DNA from: Terriglobus roseus DSM 18391 | GTDB lineage: Bacteria > Acidobacteriota > Terriglobia > Terriglobales > Acidobacteriaceae | Assembly (NCBI RefSeq): GCF_000265425.1 | Contig: NC_018014.1 | Coordinates: 1,550,001-1,614,000, forward strand | Reading direction: 5' to 3' | Length of the DNA stretch: 64,000 bases | Translations under genes and position numbers: made by a program | Part shown: positions 48,323 through 57,522 of the stretch, piece by piece | Position numbering within the stretch: position 1 is the stretch's first letter | Layout of the letters: each line of letters begins with the position of its first letter | The notes under the pieces: model-generated | Databases searched by the model: none | Told to the model about the DNA's origin: nothing | Seen by the model: the letters and a program-made list of their open reading frames with translations, nothing else

Positions 48323-49087
48323 ATGCATTACCTTATCGGCTTCATCATCGCGATGTTCATCGCGCTCACCGGCGTAGGCGCCGGCACCATCACAACTCCG
48401 CTGTTGATCCTCTTCCTTGGCGTGCCCACCAGCATCGCCGTCACCACCGGCCTCGTCTTCGCCGCATCGGTCAAGCTGCTGCTCGTTCCCACGCAGATCA
48501 TCCGCAAGCAGGTTGACTGGAAGGTCCTCGGCTGGATGCTCCTCGGCGGTCTCCCCGGTGTCCTCGTCGGCTCCTTCTTCCTCGCACACCTCGTCAGCAA
48601 GGGCTCGCAACACTTCATGAACGGCCTGCTCGGCGCGGTCCTCGTCGGCACCGCGATCTACCAGATCTTCTACTCCTTCCGCCCCATCAAGAACCCGCGC
48701 GAGATCACCCGCGACGCTCCCTGGGCCATGCCGCTCCTCATGTTTCCCGTAGGAGCAGAAGTAGGTTTCTCCTCGGCAGGTGCTGGCGCGCTCGGCACCG
48801 CCGCGCTCCTGTCCCTCACCACACTCGCGCCCGCCATGGTCGTCGGAACGGACATCCTCTTCGGCTTCCTCGTCGCCGTCATCGGCAGCGGCGTCCACAT
48901 GTTCAACGGCGCGCACGATACCCAGTTGCTAAAAGAACTAATCATCGGCGGCATCGGCGGTGTCATCGTCGGCACCGTCTCCGCAAAGTACATCCCCAAG
49001 CGGCCTCTGCGTTTCGCACTATGGGTATGGCTGCTCATCATCGGCGTGCAGTTTCTCTACACCAACATGATCGGCGTCACGAAGTAA
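48323..49087 (+). CDS. TauE/SafE-family sulfite exporter-like permease
   Basis: The 254-residue product has about eight transmembrane segments and the duplicated family motif GVGAGTITTPLLILFLGVP and SSAGAGALGTAALLSLTTLAP. TauE/SafE proteins move sulfite, sulfonates or related anions; position after cysH suggests sulfate import or sulfite export. ATG 48323 with GGAAAG upstream is preferred; an in-frame ATG at 48272 would add a soluble stretch of 17 residues. A terminator follows. Confidence 0.9.
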   Translation: MHYLIGFIIAMFIALTGVGAGTITTPLLILFLGVPTSIAVTTGLVFAASVKLLLVPTQIIRKQVDWKVLGWMLLGGLPGVLVGSFFLAHLVSKGSQHFMNGLLGAVLVGTAIYQIFYSFRPIKNPREITRDAPWAMPLLMFPVGAEVGFSSAGAGALGTAALLSLTTLAPAMVVGTDILFGFLVAVIGSGVHMFNGAHDTQLLKELIIGGIGGVIVGTVSAKYIPKRPLRFALWVWLLIIGVQFLYTNMIGVTK

Positions 49088-49110
49088 CTGCGACGCTGCA
49101 ACACACACGA

Positions 49111-49144
49111 AAAAGCGCGGGCGATCAGCCCGCGCTTTTCTTTT
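49111..49144. terminator. Bidirectional terminator of the cys operon
   Basis: A 12-bp stem AAAAGCGCGGGC/GCCCGCGCTTTT (49111-49122 with 49128-49139) is followed by CTTTTG and lies between convergent genes. Confidence 0.9.
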
Positions 49145-49159
49145 GGATTGCGATACTAC

Positions 49160-49597
49160 TTACCGGCTGTCGCCGCACGCGTGGTGATAAACCACTGGCT
49201 TCTTCCACTCTTCCATCGTGGCAAACAGGATGCAGTTCGCGCCAGACTCCGTATCCACACGCCACGTCAGATTGCCCTGACGATAGACCTGGAACTTACC
49301 CGTCCCCGCAAACGCCACACCGTTCGGCGGGTTCGGCTGAATGCTGTCCCGTGCCGCCACCGGTGTCTGTGCGGCCGCAGGCATCGTGCTGTTCAAGGGG
49401 TTCTCGACGGTCGCACGAGGCTTCGGTGCAGGGGTCTGCAACTCGTTCGACGAACCATCCTTCGCGGTCGCATCGTCGGTATCGCCGATCTTGATGGACC
49501 CGTCCGTCGACTGGCTGATCATGCGCCGCTGATAGGCGTAATAAATCAGATAAACCGCCAGCAAAGCCACGACAATTCCGAAAATGCGCTTCCCCAT
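49160..49597 (-). CDS. Membrane-anchored hypothetical protein
   Basis: The 145-residue product has an N-terminal transmembrane helix (RIFGIVVALLAVYLIYYAY), a disordered Asp/Pro/Ala-rich linker, and a small domain FQVYRQGNLTWRVDTESGANCILFATMEEWKKPVVYHHACGDSR with two cysteines that could pair in the periplasm. I recognise no family. GAGGG lies 4 bases before ATG 49597. Confidence 0.75.
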   Translation of the reverse strand: MGKRIFGIVVALLAVYLIYYAYQRRMISQSTDGSIKIGDTDDATAKDGSSNELQTPAPKPRATVENPLNSTMPAAAQTPVAARDSIQPNPPNGVAFAGTGKFQVYRQGNLTWRVDTESGANCILFATMEEWKKPVVYHHACGDSR

Positions 49598-49735
49598 ATC
49601 ACCCTCAAGGTACCATCGGTGCGAAACAGCCGCAGTACCACTTTCGATCCTGCAAACCCACCACCACTGGGATGCCGACAGCAGTTGGCGCCATTTTCCC
49701 GGTCCGGGCATCCGCACGAGGCGTAAAATCGATGT

Positions 49736-50713
49736 GTGCCAAAGTATTCCATCGTCGTCCCGTTCCACAACGAGGAAGACAACGTAACTGCGCTTTATGA
49801 CCGTGTCAAAGACGTCATGGAGCATGTAGGCGAAACCTTCGAGATGATCTTCGTCGACGACGGTTCGCGCGATCGAACCTACCGTCTCCTCGAAGAGATC
49901 GCCGCCGTCGACAGTCGCGTCCTCGTCATCAAGCTGCGCCGCAACTTCGGCCAGACCTCTGCGCTCGCCGCCGGCTTCGATCACGCCCAGGGCGACTTCG
50001 TCCTCGCCATGGACGGTGACCTGCAGCACGATCCGCGTGAGATCCCGGACTTCCTCGCCAAGCTCGAAGAGGGCTACGACGTCGTCAGCGGCTGGCGCGC
50101 ACAGCGTGCCGATAACTTCGTCATGCGCCGCATCCCGTCACGCATCGCAAACTGGCTCATGGCCAAGCTCAGCGGCGTCGACATCCACGACTTCGGCACC
50201 ACCTTCAAGGCCTACCGCCGCGAAGTCATTCAGAACATCCCGCTCTACGGCCAAATGCACCGCTTCATCCCGGCGCTGGCATCGTGGTACGGCGCATCCA
50301 TCTGCGAGATCCCGATCTCGAACCCGCCACGCGTCGCCGGCAAGAGCCACTACGGCATCACCCGCACCTTCCGCGTCTTCTTCGATCTGCTGACCATTCG
50401 CTTCCTGCTGAAGTACATGATGCGGCCGCTCCACTTCTTCGGCAGCTTCGGCGCCATCAGCGTTCTAGCCGGTATCATCATGGCACTCTGGCTCGGCATC
50501 ATGAAGCTGGTCACGCACGGCCACATGCTGCTCCAGCACGGCCCCTGGTTCATCATGGCCTCGGTGCTCATCCTCGCAGGCGTCCAGCTCATCGGTATCG
50601 GTCTGCTCGGCGAACTACAGGTGCGCCACTACCACTCGCCGCAACACCGCGCGCCCTACGCAGTCGAACGCATCGTTCGCCTCCGCTCTTCAGAAGAAAC
50701 CATGCTCTCGTAA
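49736..50713 (+). CDS. Family 2 glycosyltransferase with two C-terminal membrane helices (DPM1/ArnC-like)
   Basis: The 325-residue product has the GT2 fold: YSIVVPFHNEEDNV, MIFVDDGSRDRT, LRRNFGQTSALAAGFDHA, the metal site AMDGDLQHDP, and FGTTFKAYRRE. Two membrane helices (FGAISVLAGIIMALWLGIM and WFIMASVLILAGVQLIGIGLLG) follow, as in enzymes that pass sugars to undecaprenyl or dolichyl phosphate. The acceptor is inferred. It begins with GTG 49736; a -10-like TAAAAT (49724-49729) lies 6 bases upstream, suggesting a leaderless message. Confidence 0.93.
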   Translation: MPKYSIVVPFHNEEDNVTALYDRVKDVMEHVGETFEMIFVDDGSRDRTYRLLEEIAAVDSRVLVIKLRRNFGQTSALAAGFDHAQGDFVLAMDGDLQHDPREIPDFLAKLEEGYDVVSGWRAQRADNFVMRRIPSRIANWLMAKLSGVDIHDFGTTFKAYRREVIQNIPLYGQMHRFIPALASWYGASICEIPISNPPRVAGKSHYGITRTFRVFFDLLTIRFLLKYMMRPLHFFGSFGAISVLAGIIMALWLGIMKLVTHGHMLLQHGPWFIMASVLILAGVQLIGIGLLGELQVRHYHSPQHRAPYAVERIVRLRSSEETMLS

Positions 50714-50736
50714 CTTCCAAATCTCAAGAAATCAAA

Positions 50737-50766
50737 AAAGGCCGCGACAGATTCGCGGCCTTTCCT
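50737..50766 (+). terminator. Terminator of the glycosyltransferase gene
   Basis: An 11-bp stem AAAGGCCGCGA/TCGCGGCCTTT (50737-50747 with 50753-50763) with a 5-base loop is followed by CC. Confidence 0.85.
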
Positions 50767-50790
50767 GTTAGCGCCCAGATACCCTCAACC

Positions 50791-51280
50791 GCCGTCATCC
50801 CGAGCAAAGCGAAGCACCCTGTCACACCTACCTCCAGCAGTGTCCGCTTGGAAGGGCACAGCTTCAGCTGTGCCGATACTGTCCTCATCGGGAGATGGGC
50901 TTTAGCCCCTGAGGTTCAGCTTTTTCTTCCTCCGGAACCGCCAGGAAAACCGGATCTCCCACTCATGACATCTCCGCCGTCATGAGTGGGGGTTGCAGGA
51001 CACCCAACACAGACTGGCCACACGACAGCGGGCTGAAGGCCCGCGTTATCCCAGCCCAGGGCAAAGCCCTGGGTAAGGCCCGAAAAGATAGTCAGCGGGC
51101 TGAAGGCCCGCGCTAAGGCTCTCGCAAATATTCTTGGCAGCACCAAGCAGGGTGCCCCATTCGCAACATCTCCACCGTCATGAATGGGCAAGAGACCGCG
51201 CGGGAAGGGATCTTTCGGAGGGGCAGGGCTTCAGCCCTGCCATCATCCACCGCCCAAAAAACGGCTTTAGCCGCTGAGGG
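50791..51280. repeat. Composite of interspersed palindromic repeats (copy B)
   Basis: The modules, in order: GTCATCCCGAGCAAAGCGA (50794-50812); GGCACAGC-TTCA-GCTGTGCC (50855-50874); GGGC-TTTA-GCCC plus CTGAGG (50897-50914); a 33-base CCCACTC...GAGTGGG hairpin (50958-50990); GCGGGC-TGAAG-GCCCGC (51028-51044); CCCAGGGC-AAA-GCCCTGGG (51055-51073); GCGGGC-TGAAG-GCCCGC (51095-51111); CCCATTC...GAATGGG (51158-51190); GGCAGGGC-TTCA-GCCCTGCC (51224-51243); CGGC-TTTA-GCCG plus CTGAGG (51264-51281). Confidence 0.85.
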
Positions 51281-51303
51281 ATTTCGCCTCAACGGCCACC
51301 ACC

Positions 51304-53880
51304 CTAAAACGTCAATGCAATCTGCCCGGTCACCGTTCGCGGACTCACAAAGTGAGTTCCACTAAACGTCGACAGGAAGTTATAAAGCGCAACCTTGTTC
51401 GTCAGGTTCGTTCCAACAATCGAAACGTTCGTCTTATAACGATCCTTGTGCAGCACATTATCCCAACCCAGCTGCGCATCGAACAGCGTCCGCGGCGCCA
51501 CACGGGGCGGGTTCTTGTCATCATTCTCCGTGCCCGGTGCGGGGATCTTGATCAGCGGCGACGACAGCAGATTCGCCGCGCAGCTCGTAATCGGAGCCGC
51601 CAGTGTCGCCTTCACATTGCCGCACTGCAACTGCATCTGCGCCTGCTGATCCGGCGTAAAGCCAAGCACCGCCGCAGCATCGGTCGCTGCACCCGCAACC
51701 ATGCCGCTCTCGTACCGCCACGTCAGGCCCGCATACGGACCATGCTTGAACTGGTACTGGAAGTTACTCGACTGCTGAAACGCCTGGTCATGATCGATGC
51801 GGAATACGCTGCTGCTGTTGATAGTGGGATCGTTCGAAAGCACACCACCAACCTCCGGTCCGAAGAACCGCGAACGGGTATGTCCAATCGCCGAGTAGGC
51901 CGAGAAGCCGCGATAGTTAGGAATGCTTACCTTTACGCCCAGGCCGTCGATCTTCGACTTGGCCCACTGGATCGGGAACGCCAGCGGCGAGTTCAGCACC
52001 ACGTCAAAGTCAAAGTCACGATCCGTGTACTTCCAGAAGTACTCGGCATTCACAACCACAAAGTGGCTGAAGGCCTGCTCAAAACCTGCATTGAACTGGT
52101 TACGCGCCGCCGGCTTCAACGGCACTGCCGTCAGCGGATCCGCAGCCGTACTCTGCAGCCCACCAACACCCGTGCTGCTGCTCACCAGTAGGTTCTCGTT
52201 ATACGGCGTCAGGAAGAACATGCCATAGCCAAACCGGAAGACCGTACCGGTTGAGACAAGGTGGTAGCTCACGCCCAACCGCGGCTGCACCAGCGACCGG
52301 CGGCTCAGGCCGTTGTAGTTATCCGCACGTGCGCCAAGCTGCAGGTTCAGGTTGTGCCATGTGATGTTGTCCTCCACATAGGCCGCCTCCTGCTTGATGT
52401 CGGTCCGTCCATGGAAGCGATACAGCGCTCCACCGCGCGTCAGGTCATATGGTGCCAGCCCGGCGGCGTATCCATCGTTCGCAACATAGGCATTGCCCAC
52501 GCCACACTGCGTCTGACTCGTAACCGCAGGATCCGTCACCGCATTGCCATCCGCATCGTTGCATGGGGCATTGAATGCCGCGCTCGTCACGCCCAGGCCA
52601 AAGCCCTCGGACAGGAACGTGTGATAAATCGTCGCTCCAGCCTTGATCGTGTGGATACCCTTCGTCACCGTGTAATTGGCCTTGAAACCAACGTTCTGCA
52701 GACGGCGCGACTGCGACAGCGTCACCGGCGAATCATCCAGGATGTCGTGGCTCGGGTAGTAGTGGAAGTTATCCTGCCGCAGATACGGCGACATGCTGAA
52801 CAGGCTCGTCGCATTGATCGTGTGCGTCCACGACGGTGCAATGTTGAACGAGATAATCTTGCCGCGCTGATCCTGCGTCGGCTGGTCATACTGGTTCGGC
52901 TGCTGGAACCACGACCGCGAGAACGTCGTGTTCAACTGCAGCGCATCCTTGTCCGTCGGGTGCCAGTCCGCACGGTTGAAGATGTTCTGGTTATTGCCAA
53001 CGTCATGCAAAGGCCGTAACTCGGGGCTATCCAGGTAACGCCCGCTACGAAAGCCATCGACAGAGAAGAAGTCGCCAACCTTCGCCCCACCCATGCCAAA
53101 GGCAATCGCGGGCGAGAACGTTCCAAAGGTGCCGTACCCCAGCGAAATCGTGCCCGTCGGCTTCAACTGCCCAAGGCCGCTACGCGTCGTCGTCTCCACC
53201 ACCAGGCTCGTCTTGTCGCCATACTCGGCCGGCGCAATGCCGTTGATCACGTTTACGGACTGAATGATGTTCGGCGAAGGCTGGTTGCCGAAGACACGGC
53301 TCTGCTGATCGCTGATCGGCTGGCCATCGATCGCAAACGTCGTATCCGCATGCTCACCCAGCGGATGGAACAGACCGTTCGAATCCGACGCAATGCCCGG
53401 CGTGCTCAGCGTCACCAGTGACGACAGCGGCGACGAAGTACTCACCAGCGGCAGCTTCGAAAACAGGTCGCGGTCGATGGTGTTGGCCTGCTGCGCGCTG
53501 GTGTTCAGCACGTCCTCGGCCTCCACCGTGATCTCCTGCGAGGCCGCACCTACCGTCATTTTCAGATCCACGGTCGTCGCGGAACCGGTACGCACCTGCG
53601 CGTCGCCGCTTGCAGACGCAAATCCCGGAGCCGAAGCCTCCACGTGATATCGGTTGAACGGCATGTTCGGAAAGGTGTAGTGTCCCGCACCATCACTGGT
53701 CGCTGTGCGGCGCAGACCGCTGACCGGGTTCGTAATGATCACGGTCGCATTCGGAACGGCCGCGCCGGTCGTATCGGCGACGGTCCCGGTCACGGTTCCG
53801 GTATTACCCTGGGCGACGACGGACACACCGGCAAGTGCCGGTGAAAGAGCAAGCATGAAGGCAAATCGGCCCATGCGCAT
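51304..53880 (-). CDS. TonB-dependent receptor with carboxypeptidase-regulatory domain
   Basis: The 858-residue product has a signal peptide (MRMGRFAFMLALSPALAGVSVVAQ), an N-terminal GTVTGTVADTTGAAVPNATVIITNP ... DGAGHYTFPNMPFNRYHVEASAPGF regulatory domain, a plug with TFAIDGQPISDQQSRVFGNQPSPNIIQSVNVINGIAPAEYGDK, and a barrel ending TVTGQIALTF with the terminal aromatic. The start is ATG 53880 with AGGAG 9 bases upstream. A small DUF2946-like gene lies 106 bases upstream on the same strand, a pairing that often marks metal (copper) related receptors. The substrate is not shown. Confidence 0.93.
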   Translation of the reverse strand: MRMGRFAFMLALSPALAGVSVVAQGNTGTVTGTVADTTGAAVPNATVIITNPVSGLRRTATSDGAGHYTFPNMPFNRYHVEASAPGFASASGDAQVRTGSATTVDLKMTVGAASQEITVEAEDVLNTSAQQANTIDRDLFSKLPLVSTSSPLSSLVTLSTPGIASDSNGLFHPLGEHADTTFAIDGQPISDQQSRVFGNQPSPNIIQSVNVINGIAPAEYGDKTSLVVETTTRSGLGQLKPTGTISLGYGTFGTFSPAIAFGMGGAKVGDFFSVDGFRSGRYLDSPELRPLHDVGNNQNIFNRADWHPTDKDALQLNTTFSRSWFQQPNQYDQPTQDQRGKIISFNIAPSWTHTINATSLFSMSPYLRQDNFHYYPSHDILDDSPVTLSQSRRLQNVGFKANYTVTKGIHTIKAGATIYHTFLSEGFGLGVTSAAFNAPCNDADGNAVTDPAVTSQTQCGVGNAYVANDGYAAGLAPYDLTRGGALYRFHGRTDIKQEAAYVEDNITWHNLNLQLGARADNYNGLSRRSLVQPRLGVSYHLVSTGTVFRFGYGMFFLTPYNENLLVSSSTGVGGLQSTAADPLTAVPLKPAARNQFNAGFEQAFSHFVVVNAEYFWKYTDRDFDFDVVLNSPLAFPIQWAKSKIDGLGVKVSIPNYRGFSAYSAIGHTRSRFFGPEVGGVLSNDPTINSSSVFRIDHDQAFQQSSNFQYQFKHGPYAGLTWRYESGMVAGAATDAAAVLGFTPDQQAQMQLQCGNVKATLAAPITSCAANLLSSPLIKIPAPGTENDDKNPPRVAPRTLFDAQLGWDNVLHKDRYKTNVSIVGTNLTNKVALYNFLSTFSGTHFVSPRTVTGQIALTF

Positions 53881-53986
53881 GTGTTGGTTCTCCTGATTGT
53901 TATTGCCAGCGGAGCAGTGCGAAAAACGCACCCTGCGGACTCATGTCGTCGCAAAAAACGCAACGGCAAGTCCGTACGACCCGGGG

Positions 53987-54355
53987 CTAAACAGTCGGCG
54001 GAGGCCGGCAGAAAAGGGAAGCGTGCCAACCGGTAACAGGGCCGGTCGGTGTAACGCGAAAGATTGGCCGTGGCCGGGCTGTGCGCGGAATGCCGAACGC
54101 AAAGACCGCCAGCGCAACAATCGTCGACAACGCCACGCAGAGCGCGCAGGCATCCGCTGAATCAGGCCCGGCAGGATCGCCCGCCTGGCTCAGCGTCAAT
54201 CCCATGCCATGCAGCGAAGGTGCCGCCAGCGCGTCCGCGTGTCCCGCAGCAGTGTGACCAAACGAGAACATCAGCAGCAAAAGGCACAGTACCGCACAAG
54301 CCCGGCTGAATGCCGAGGACGAGCGGTCGCGCGCTGGAAGCTGCAAAATTCTCAT
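53987..54355 (-). CDS. DUF2946-like small exported protein
   Basis: The 122-residue product has a hydrophobic signal region (FSRACAVLCLLLLMFSFGHTAAG), a CxxC pair in DACALCVAL, a hydrophobic stretch (STIVALAVFAFGI) and a C-terminal CRPPPTV tail. DUF2946 proteins share an exported N-terminus, a CxxC and a terminal R-x-PP motif, and are often encoded beside TonB receptors, as here. A role in metal handling is plausible but not shown. The start is ATG 54355; the identification rests on motifs rather than on a close match. Confidence 0.65.
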   Translation of the reverse strand: MRILQLPARDRSSSAFSRACAVLCLLLLMFSFGHTAAGHADALAAPSLHGMGLTLSQAGDPAGPDSADACALCVALSTIVALAVFAFGIPRTARPRPIFRVTPTGPVTGWHASLFCRPPPTV

Positions 54356-54535
54356 TGGCTGAACCAATCCCAGATTACACACATCATCCCGACACACAAA
54401 AACCTGTCAAGCCCTGAATCGCATAACTCGTCTCATTACAACAAGATGCACTTGGCGGGTTTTATGGCGGAATTCCTTACAATAGAAGTAGACAGAAAGC
54501 AGGACTCAGTCCGTGACCGATGTCACGCCGGGTGC

Positions 54536-54561
54536 CCCATGTCTCGCTTCTGAGACATGGG
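54536..54561. repeat. Hairpin of the GGGTGCCCCAT type
   Basis: CCCATGTCTC (54536-54545) and GAGACATGGG (54552-54561) are perfect complements with a 6-base loop, preceded by GGTGC. The preceding motif GGGTGCCCCAT recurs at 44398-44408 and 51152-51162, each also followed by the complementary ATGGG-type arm. Confidence 0.75.
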
Positions 54562-54616
54562 TTTGTGGCACTTTGCTTGGCTGACAGGATGGGTTGAAGG
54601 CACTTTCACCGCTAAG

Positions 54617-54708
54617 TCCAATGGAATCAAATTTTTGCGGATAACCCCAATGGAATCAGATTTTTGCCAAAAAGGGAATCGTCAACTCCAGCAGAATCAA
54701 TATTTTGC
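54617..54708. repeat. Three degenerate 22-base repeats
   Basis: Copies at 54617-54638, 54646-54667 and 54687-54708 follow the pattern CCAatgGAATCAnAtTTTTGC. The first two differ at only a few positions and the third is more diverged. The spacing is 29 and 41 bases. They lie downstream of the permease gene. Confidence 0.7.
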
Positions 54709-54740
54709 AGGAAAAGGGGGAGGGGGCACCCCCCTTCCCT

Positions 54741-56609
54741 CTAGCTCACATGGACGACCGGCCGCCGCTCCTGCTGCGGGATCGCCTTGCGAAGAACCTC
54801 TTGGGTCAGCGGAGCCGTGTCGCCCTCGCCCAGGAACAGGAACCGCATAATATTCACCGCCGGACTCACCTGCGTCCACCGGAAGTACACATGCGGCACC
54901 TTACCCGTCCGCCGCTCCAGGTAGATCAGCATCCCCGCGATCGAGTTCGCCACTACCGGACTCTTCGCACTCAGCACCCGATGCCGGCCCACCCGCCGGC
55001 CGGTCACACACAGCGTCTCGGAGAAGTCCGAAGCATCGCCGCGGATCACCTCAAAGAAGAACAAGCACTCTTCATCGCTCAGATTGTGGAAGTGTCGAAC
55101 CTTCCAGTCCGCCACATCCAACAACTCGACCGAGTCGCCCATCTCCGGTCCGCGAGCAACCAGCCGAATAATCTGGTCCGCGTCCTCCGCCAGGATGGAG
55201 TCGGTTTCCTCGTCCAACTGCACGTCGCTGATGCGCAGCTCCGTCGAACGCAGCGCACGTGAGATAAACGATGACAGCAGGATGCAGCCAATAAAGATCG
55301 ACGAGATCTTCAAGCCTTCCGGCCGCTCCACAATGTTCGCCAGCGTCGTGTAGGTAAAGATCGCGGTCGTGGCAATAAACGCCCAGCGCAGCTTCGTCTT
55401 CCAGACGCTCAGCATCACCGCAACCGAAGCCGAAGTAATCAGCACCAGCACGCCCGTAGCGTAAGCGCCGCCCTGCGCGTCAACGTCAGCGTTGAAGAGC
55501 AACGTAACCACCGTCGCAATGCCCATGAACACCAGCACCAGCGGCCGCGAAGCCCGCGCCCACTCCGGAGCCATACCGAACTTCGGCAGGTACCGCGGAA
55601 TCAGGTTCAGCAGCCCTGCCATCGCGCTCGCGCCGGCAAAGCCCAGGATCAGGATCGTGCTGATGTCATAAGCCGTGCCAAGCACGTTGCCGGCATACTG
55701 ATGCGCCAGCCAGGCCATCGCACGCCCATTCGCCTCGCCACCCTTGGCGAACTCCTTCGCCGGTATCAGCACCGTCGTGATCACGCTCGTCGCGATCAGG
55801 AAGACGCTCATGATGCCCGCAGCCGTCGCCAGCAGGCGCTTCGCGTTGCGGATGCGCTCTTCATCCGAATCCGCCTTGATCAGCGGCATCACGGCAACAC
55901 CCGTCTCAAACCCCGACAGGCCCAGCGCCAGCTTCGGGAACAGCAGCAGCGACAACCCGATCATCACCGGAATGCTCTGATGCCGCTCGCCAATCGCCAT
56001 CCGCCAGTGGTGCAACACCGACGGGTGCTTGATGATCTCCCAGAAACCCGCACAGACAACCACGGCATTCAGCACCAGGTAGCTGCCCACCAGCCACACC
56101 GCGACGCCAATCGCTTCCTTGAAACCCTTCAAAAAAATGCCGCTCAGAATCGTCAGGATCAGCAGCGTCACCACCATCTGGTGATCCATCCACGCCGGCA
56201 TCAGCGGGTTATGGATCAGGTGGTTCGCGCCATCCGCCGCCGAGAGTGTCATCGTGATGACAAAGTCTGTCGTCGCAAACCCCAGCAACACCAGCACGAA
56301 GATCTTGCCGCCCCACGCCGGAAACAGCCGCTGCAACATCGCAACCGAGCCCTGACCGTACGGACTCGCCTTACAAACACGCCGATAGACCGGCAGCGCT
56401 GCGAACAGCGTCACCAGCACCAGCACCAGCGTAGCCACCGGCGAAAGCACACCCGCGGCCAGGAAGGCGATGCCAGGCTGATAACCCAGCGTCGAGAAGT
56501 AGTCGACGCCGGTCAGGCACATCACGCGCCACCAGGGATTCTGCGCCTCGTGTTCGACGTGCGGTGTCGGTACGCGCAGGTCGGCGAGCAGCCAGTCGGA
56601 AAATGTCAT
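54741..56609 (-). CDS. APC-superfamily amino acid permease
   Basis: The 622-residue product has about twelve transmembrane helices, for example [40 protein letters not shown] and [27 protein letters not shown], then a cytosolic C-terminal domain of about 170 residues ([40 protein letters not shown]). The FSTLGYQPG segment is of the APC type. Large bacterial members with C-terminal soluble domains transport amino acids or potassium; the substrate cannot be told. The start could also be ATG 56687; a TATACT box on the minus strand near 56635 favours the inner start. Confidence 0.88.
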   Translation of the reverse strand: MTFSDWLLADLRVPTPHVEHEAQNPWWRVMCLTGVDYFSTLGYQPGIAFLAAGVLSPVATLVLVLVTLFAALPVYRRVCKASPYGQGSVAMLQRLFPAWGGKIFVLVLLGFATTDFVITMTLSAADGANHLIHNPLMPAWMDHQMVVTLLILTILSGIFLKGFKEAIGVAVWLVGSYLVLNAVVVCAGFWEIIKHPSVLHHWRMAIGERHQSIPVMIGLSLLLFPKLALGLSGFETGVAVMPLIKADSDEERIRNAKRLLATAAGIMSVFLIATSVITTVLIPAKEFAKGGEANGRAMAWLAHQYAGNVLGTAYDISTILILGFAGASAMAGLLNLIPRYLPKFGMAPEWARASRPLVLVFMGIATVVTLLFNADVDAQGGAYATGVLVLITSASVAVMLSVWKTKLRWAFIATTAIFTYTTLANIVERPEGLKISSIFIGCILLSSFISRALRSTELRISDVQLDEETDSILAEDADQIIRLVARGPEMGDSVELLDVADWKVRHFHNLSDEECLFFFEVIRGDASDFSETLCVTGRRVGRHRVLSAKSPVVANSIAGMLIYLERRTGKVPHVYFRWTQVSPAVNIMRFLFLGEGDTAPLTQEVLRKAIPQQERRPVVHVS

Positions 56610-56766
56610 AAGTCTGTTCGGAGTCCTCGGCAGAGTATAAGGTTTGCTGGGCCCTCCGCCGCTTCTCGCCAACGATTCATGCGCCATTAGCATTCCAGGA
56701 CTTGGAGTACGCTAGGCTGATGCGGAGGGTCGCATGCAGCGGGCCTGCCGAGGGGGATTGCCGCAA

Positions 56767-57510
56767 GTGAGTCAGACCATCTTTCTGCTGGAGGACGACG
56801 CCGATATCAGCAGGCTTGTCCGCTACCACCTGGAAGCTTCCGGCTTCACCGTGCAGTCCTTCGCCAACGCAGGCGAAGTTCTGCCCGCCGCCGAACGTAA
56901 GGCACCGTCGCTCTTCCTGCTCGACATCATGGTTCCCGGCGGCGATGGCCTCGATCTCTGCCGCCGGCTCCGTCTCAACGCCACACTCAGCAGTGTTCCC
57001 GTCATCTTCCTGACGGCACTCGCTACTGAGAGTGATCGCGTCCACGGCCTGGAACTGGGCGCAGACGACTACATCACCAAGCCCTTCGGCACCCGCGAAC
57101 TGCTCGCCCGCGTCAAGGCTGTCCTGCGCCGCTTTGAGCGCCAGGAACCGGCCGAGACCCTGCGTGTCGGTGAAATCGAGATCGACGGCAGCGCCATGCA
57201 GTTGCGCGTACGCGGCGAACTCGTCACCACCACTGCCACCGAGTTCCGCCTGCTGGACTACCTCGCACGTCATCCCGGCCGCGTCTTCAGCCGGGACCAG
57301 CTCCTCGACGCCGTCTGGGGCGACGCTCGCTTCGTCACGCCGCGTTCGGTCGATGTCTACGTCCGCCGCATCCGCGAAAAAATCGAAGACGACGCAGAGG
57401 AGCCGCGCTACCTCAAGACCATGCGAGGCGCCGGATACCGGTTCGAACGTGCGGACAAGATCTCGCAGGTTCCGGCGGTCCCCACTGAAGCTGCCGTCGA
57501 ACGCGCGTAG
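56767..57510 (+). CDS. phoB: PhoB-like response regulator
   Basis: The 247-residue product has a receiver domain (FLLEDDADISRLVRYHLEASGF, phosphorylation Asp in LFLLDIMVPGGDGL, and the conserved Lys in DDYITKPFG) and an OmpR-type winged helix (LTATEFRLL-like TTTATEFRLLDYLARHPGRVFSRDQLLDAVWG, VDVYVRRIREKIE, GAGYRFE). It lies directly upstream of a PhoR-like kinase and PhoU, so it should control phosphate-starvation genes. I choose GTG 56767; AGGGGG lies 10 bases upstream. No clear Pho box was found nearby. Confidence 0.92.
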   Translation: MSQTIFLLEDDADISRLVRYHLEASGFTVQSFANAGEVLPAAERKAPSLFLLDIMVPGGDGLDLCRRLRLNATLSSVPVIFLTALATESDRVHGLELGADDYITKPFGTRELLARVKAVLRRFERQEPAETLRVGEIEIDGSAMQLRVRGELVTTTATEFRLLDYLARHPGRVFSRDQLLDAVWGDARFVTPRSVDVYVRRIREKIEDDAEEPRYLKTMRGAGYRFERADKISQVPAVPTEAAVERA

Positions 57511-57522
57511 ACTGCGGGCAGC

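Larger units (their letters stand above)
50714..51303. other. Repeat-rich intergenic region, no gene
   Basis: This 590-base gap between convergent genes contains a terminator and a dense set of palindromic repeats (50791-51280, listed separately). Frames in it are interrupted or made of repeat units, and none looks like a real gene. Confidence 0.75.
54356..54740. other. Intergenic region with a hairpin and degenerate repeats, no gene
   Basis: This 385-base gap separates the DUF2946-like gene start from the permease stop. It contains the hairpin at 54536-54561 and three degenerate repeats at 54617-54708. The 97-codon plus-strand frame starting at 54557 runs through these repeats and is not considered coding. 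Confidence 0.65.

Noticed and set aside
50791..51280. The repeat cluster as a CRISPR array.
   Set aside because: Units are different palindromes without constant repeat length or unique spacers of equal size, and no cas gene is near.
54557..54850. A 97-codon frame on the plus strand.
   Set aside because: It runs through a hairpin and degenerate repeats, has no homologous look, and its end overlaps the permease gene on the other strand.
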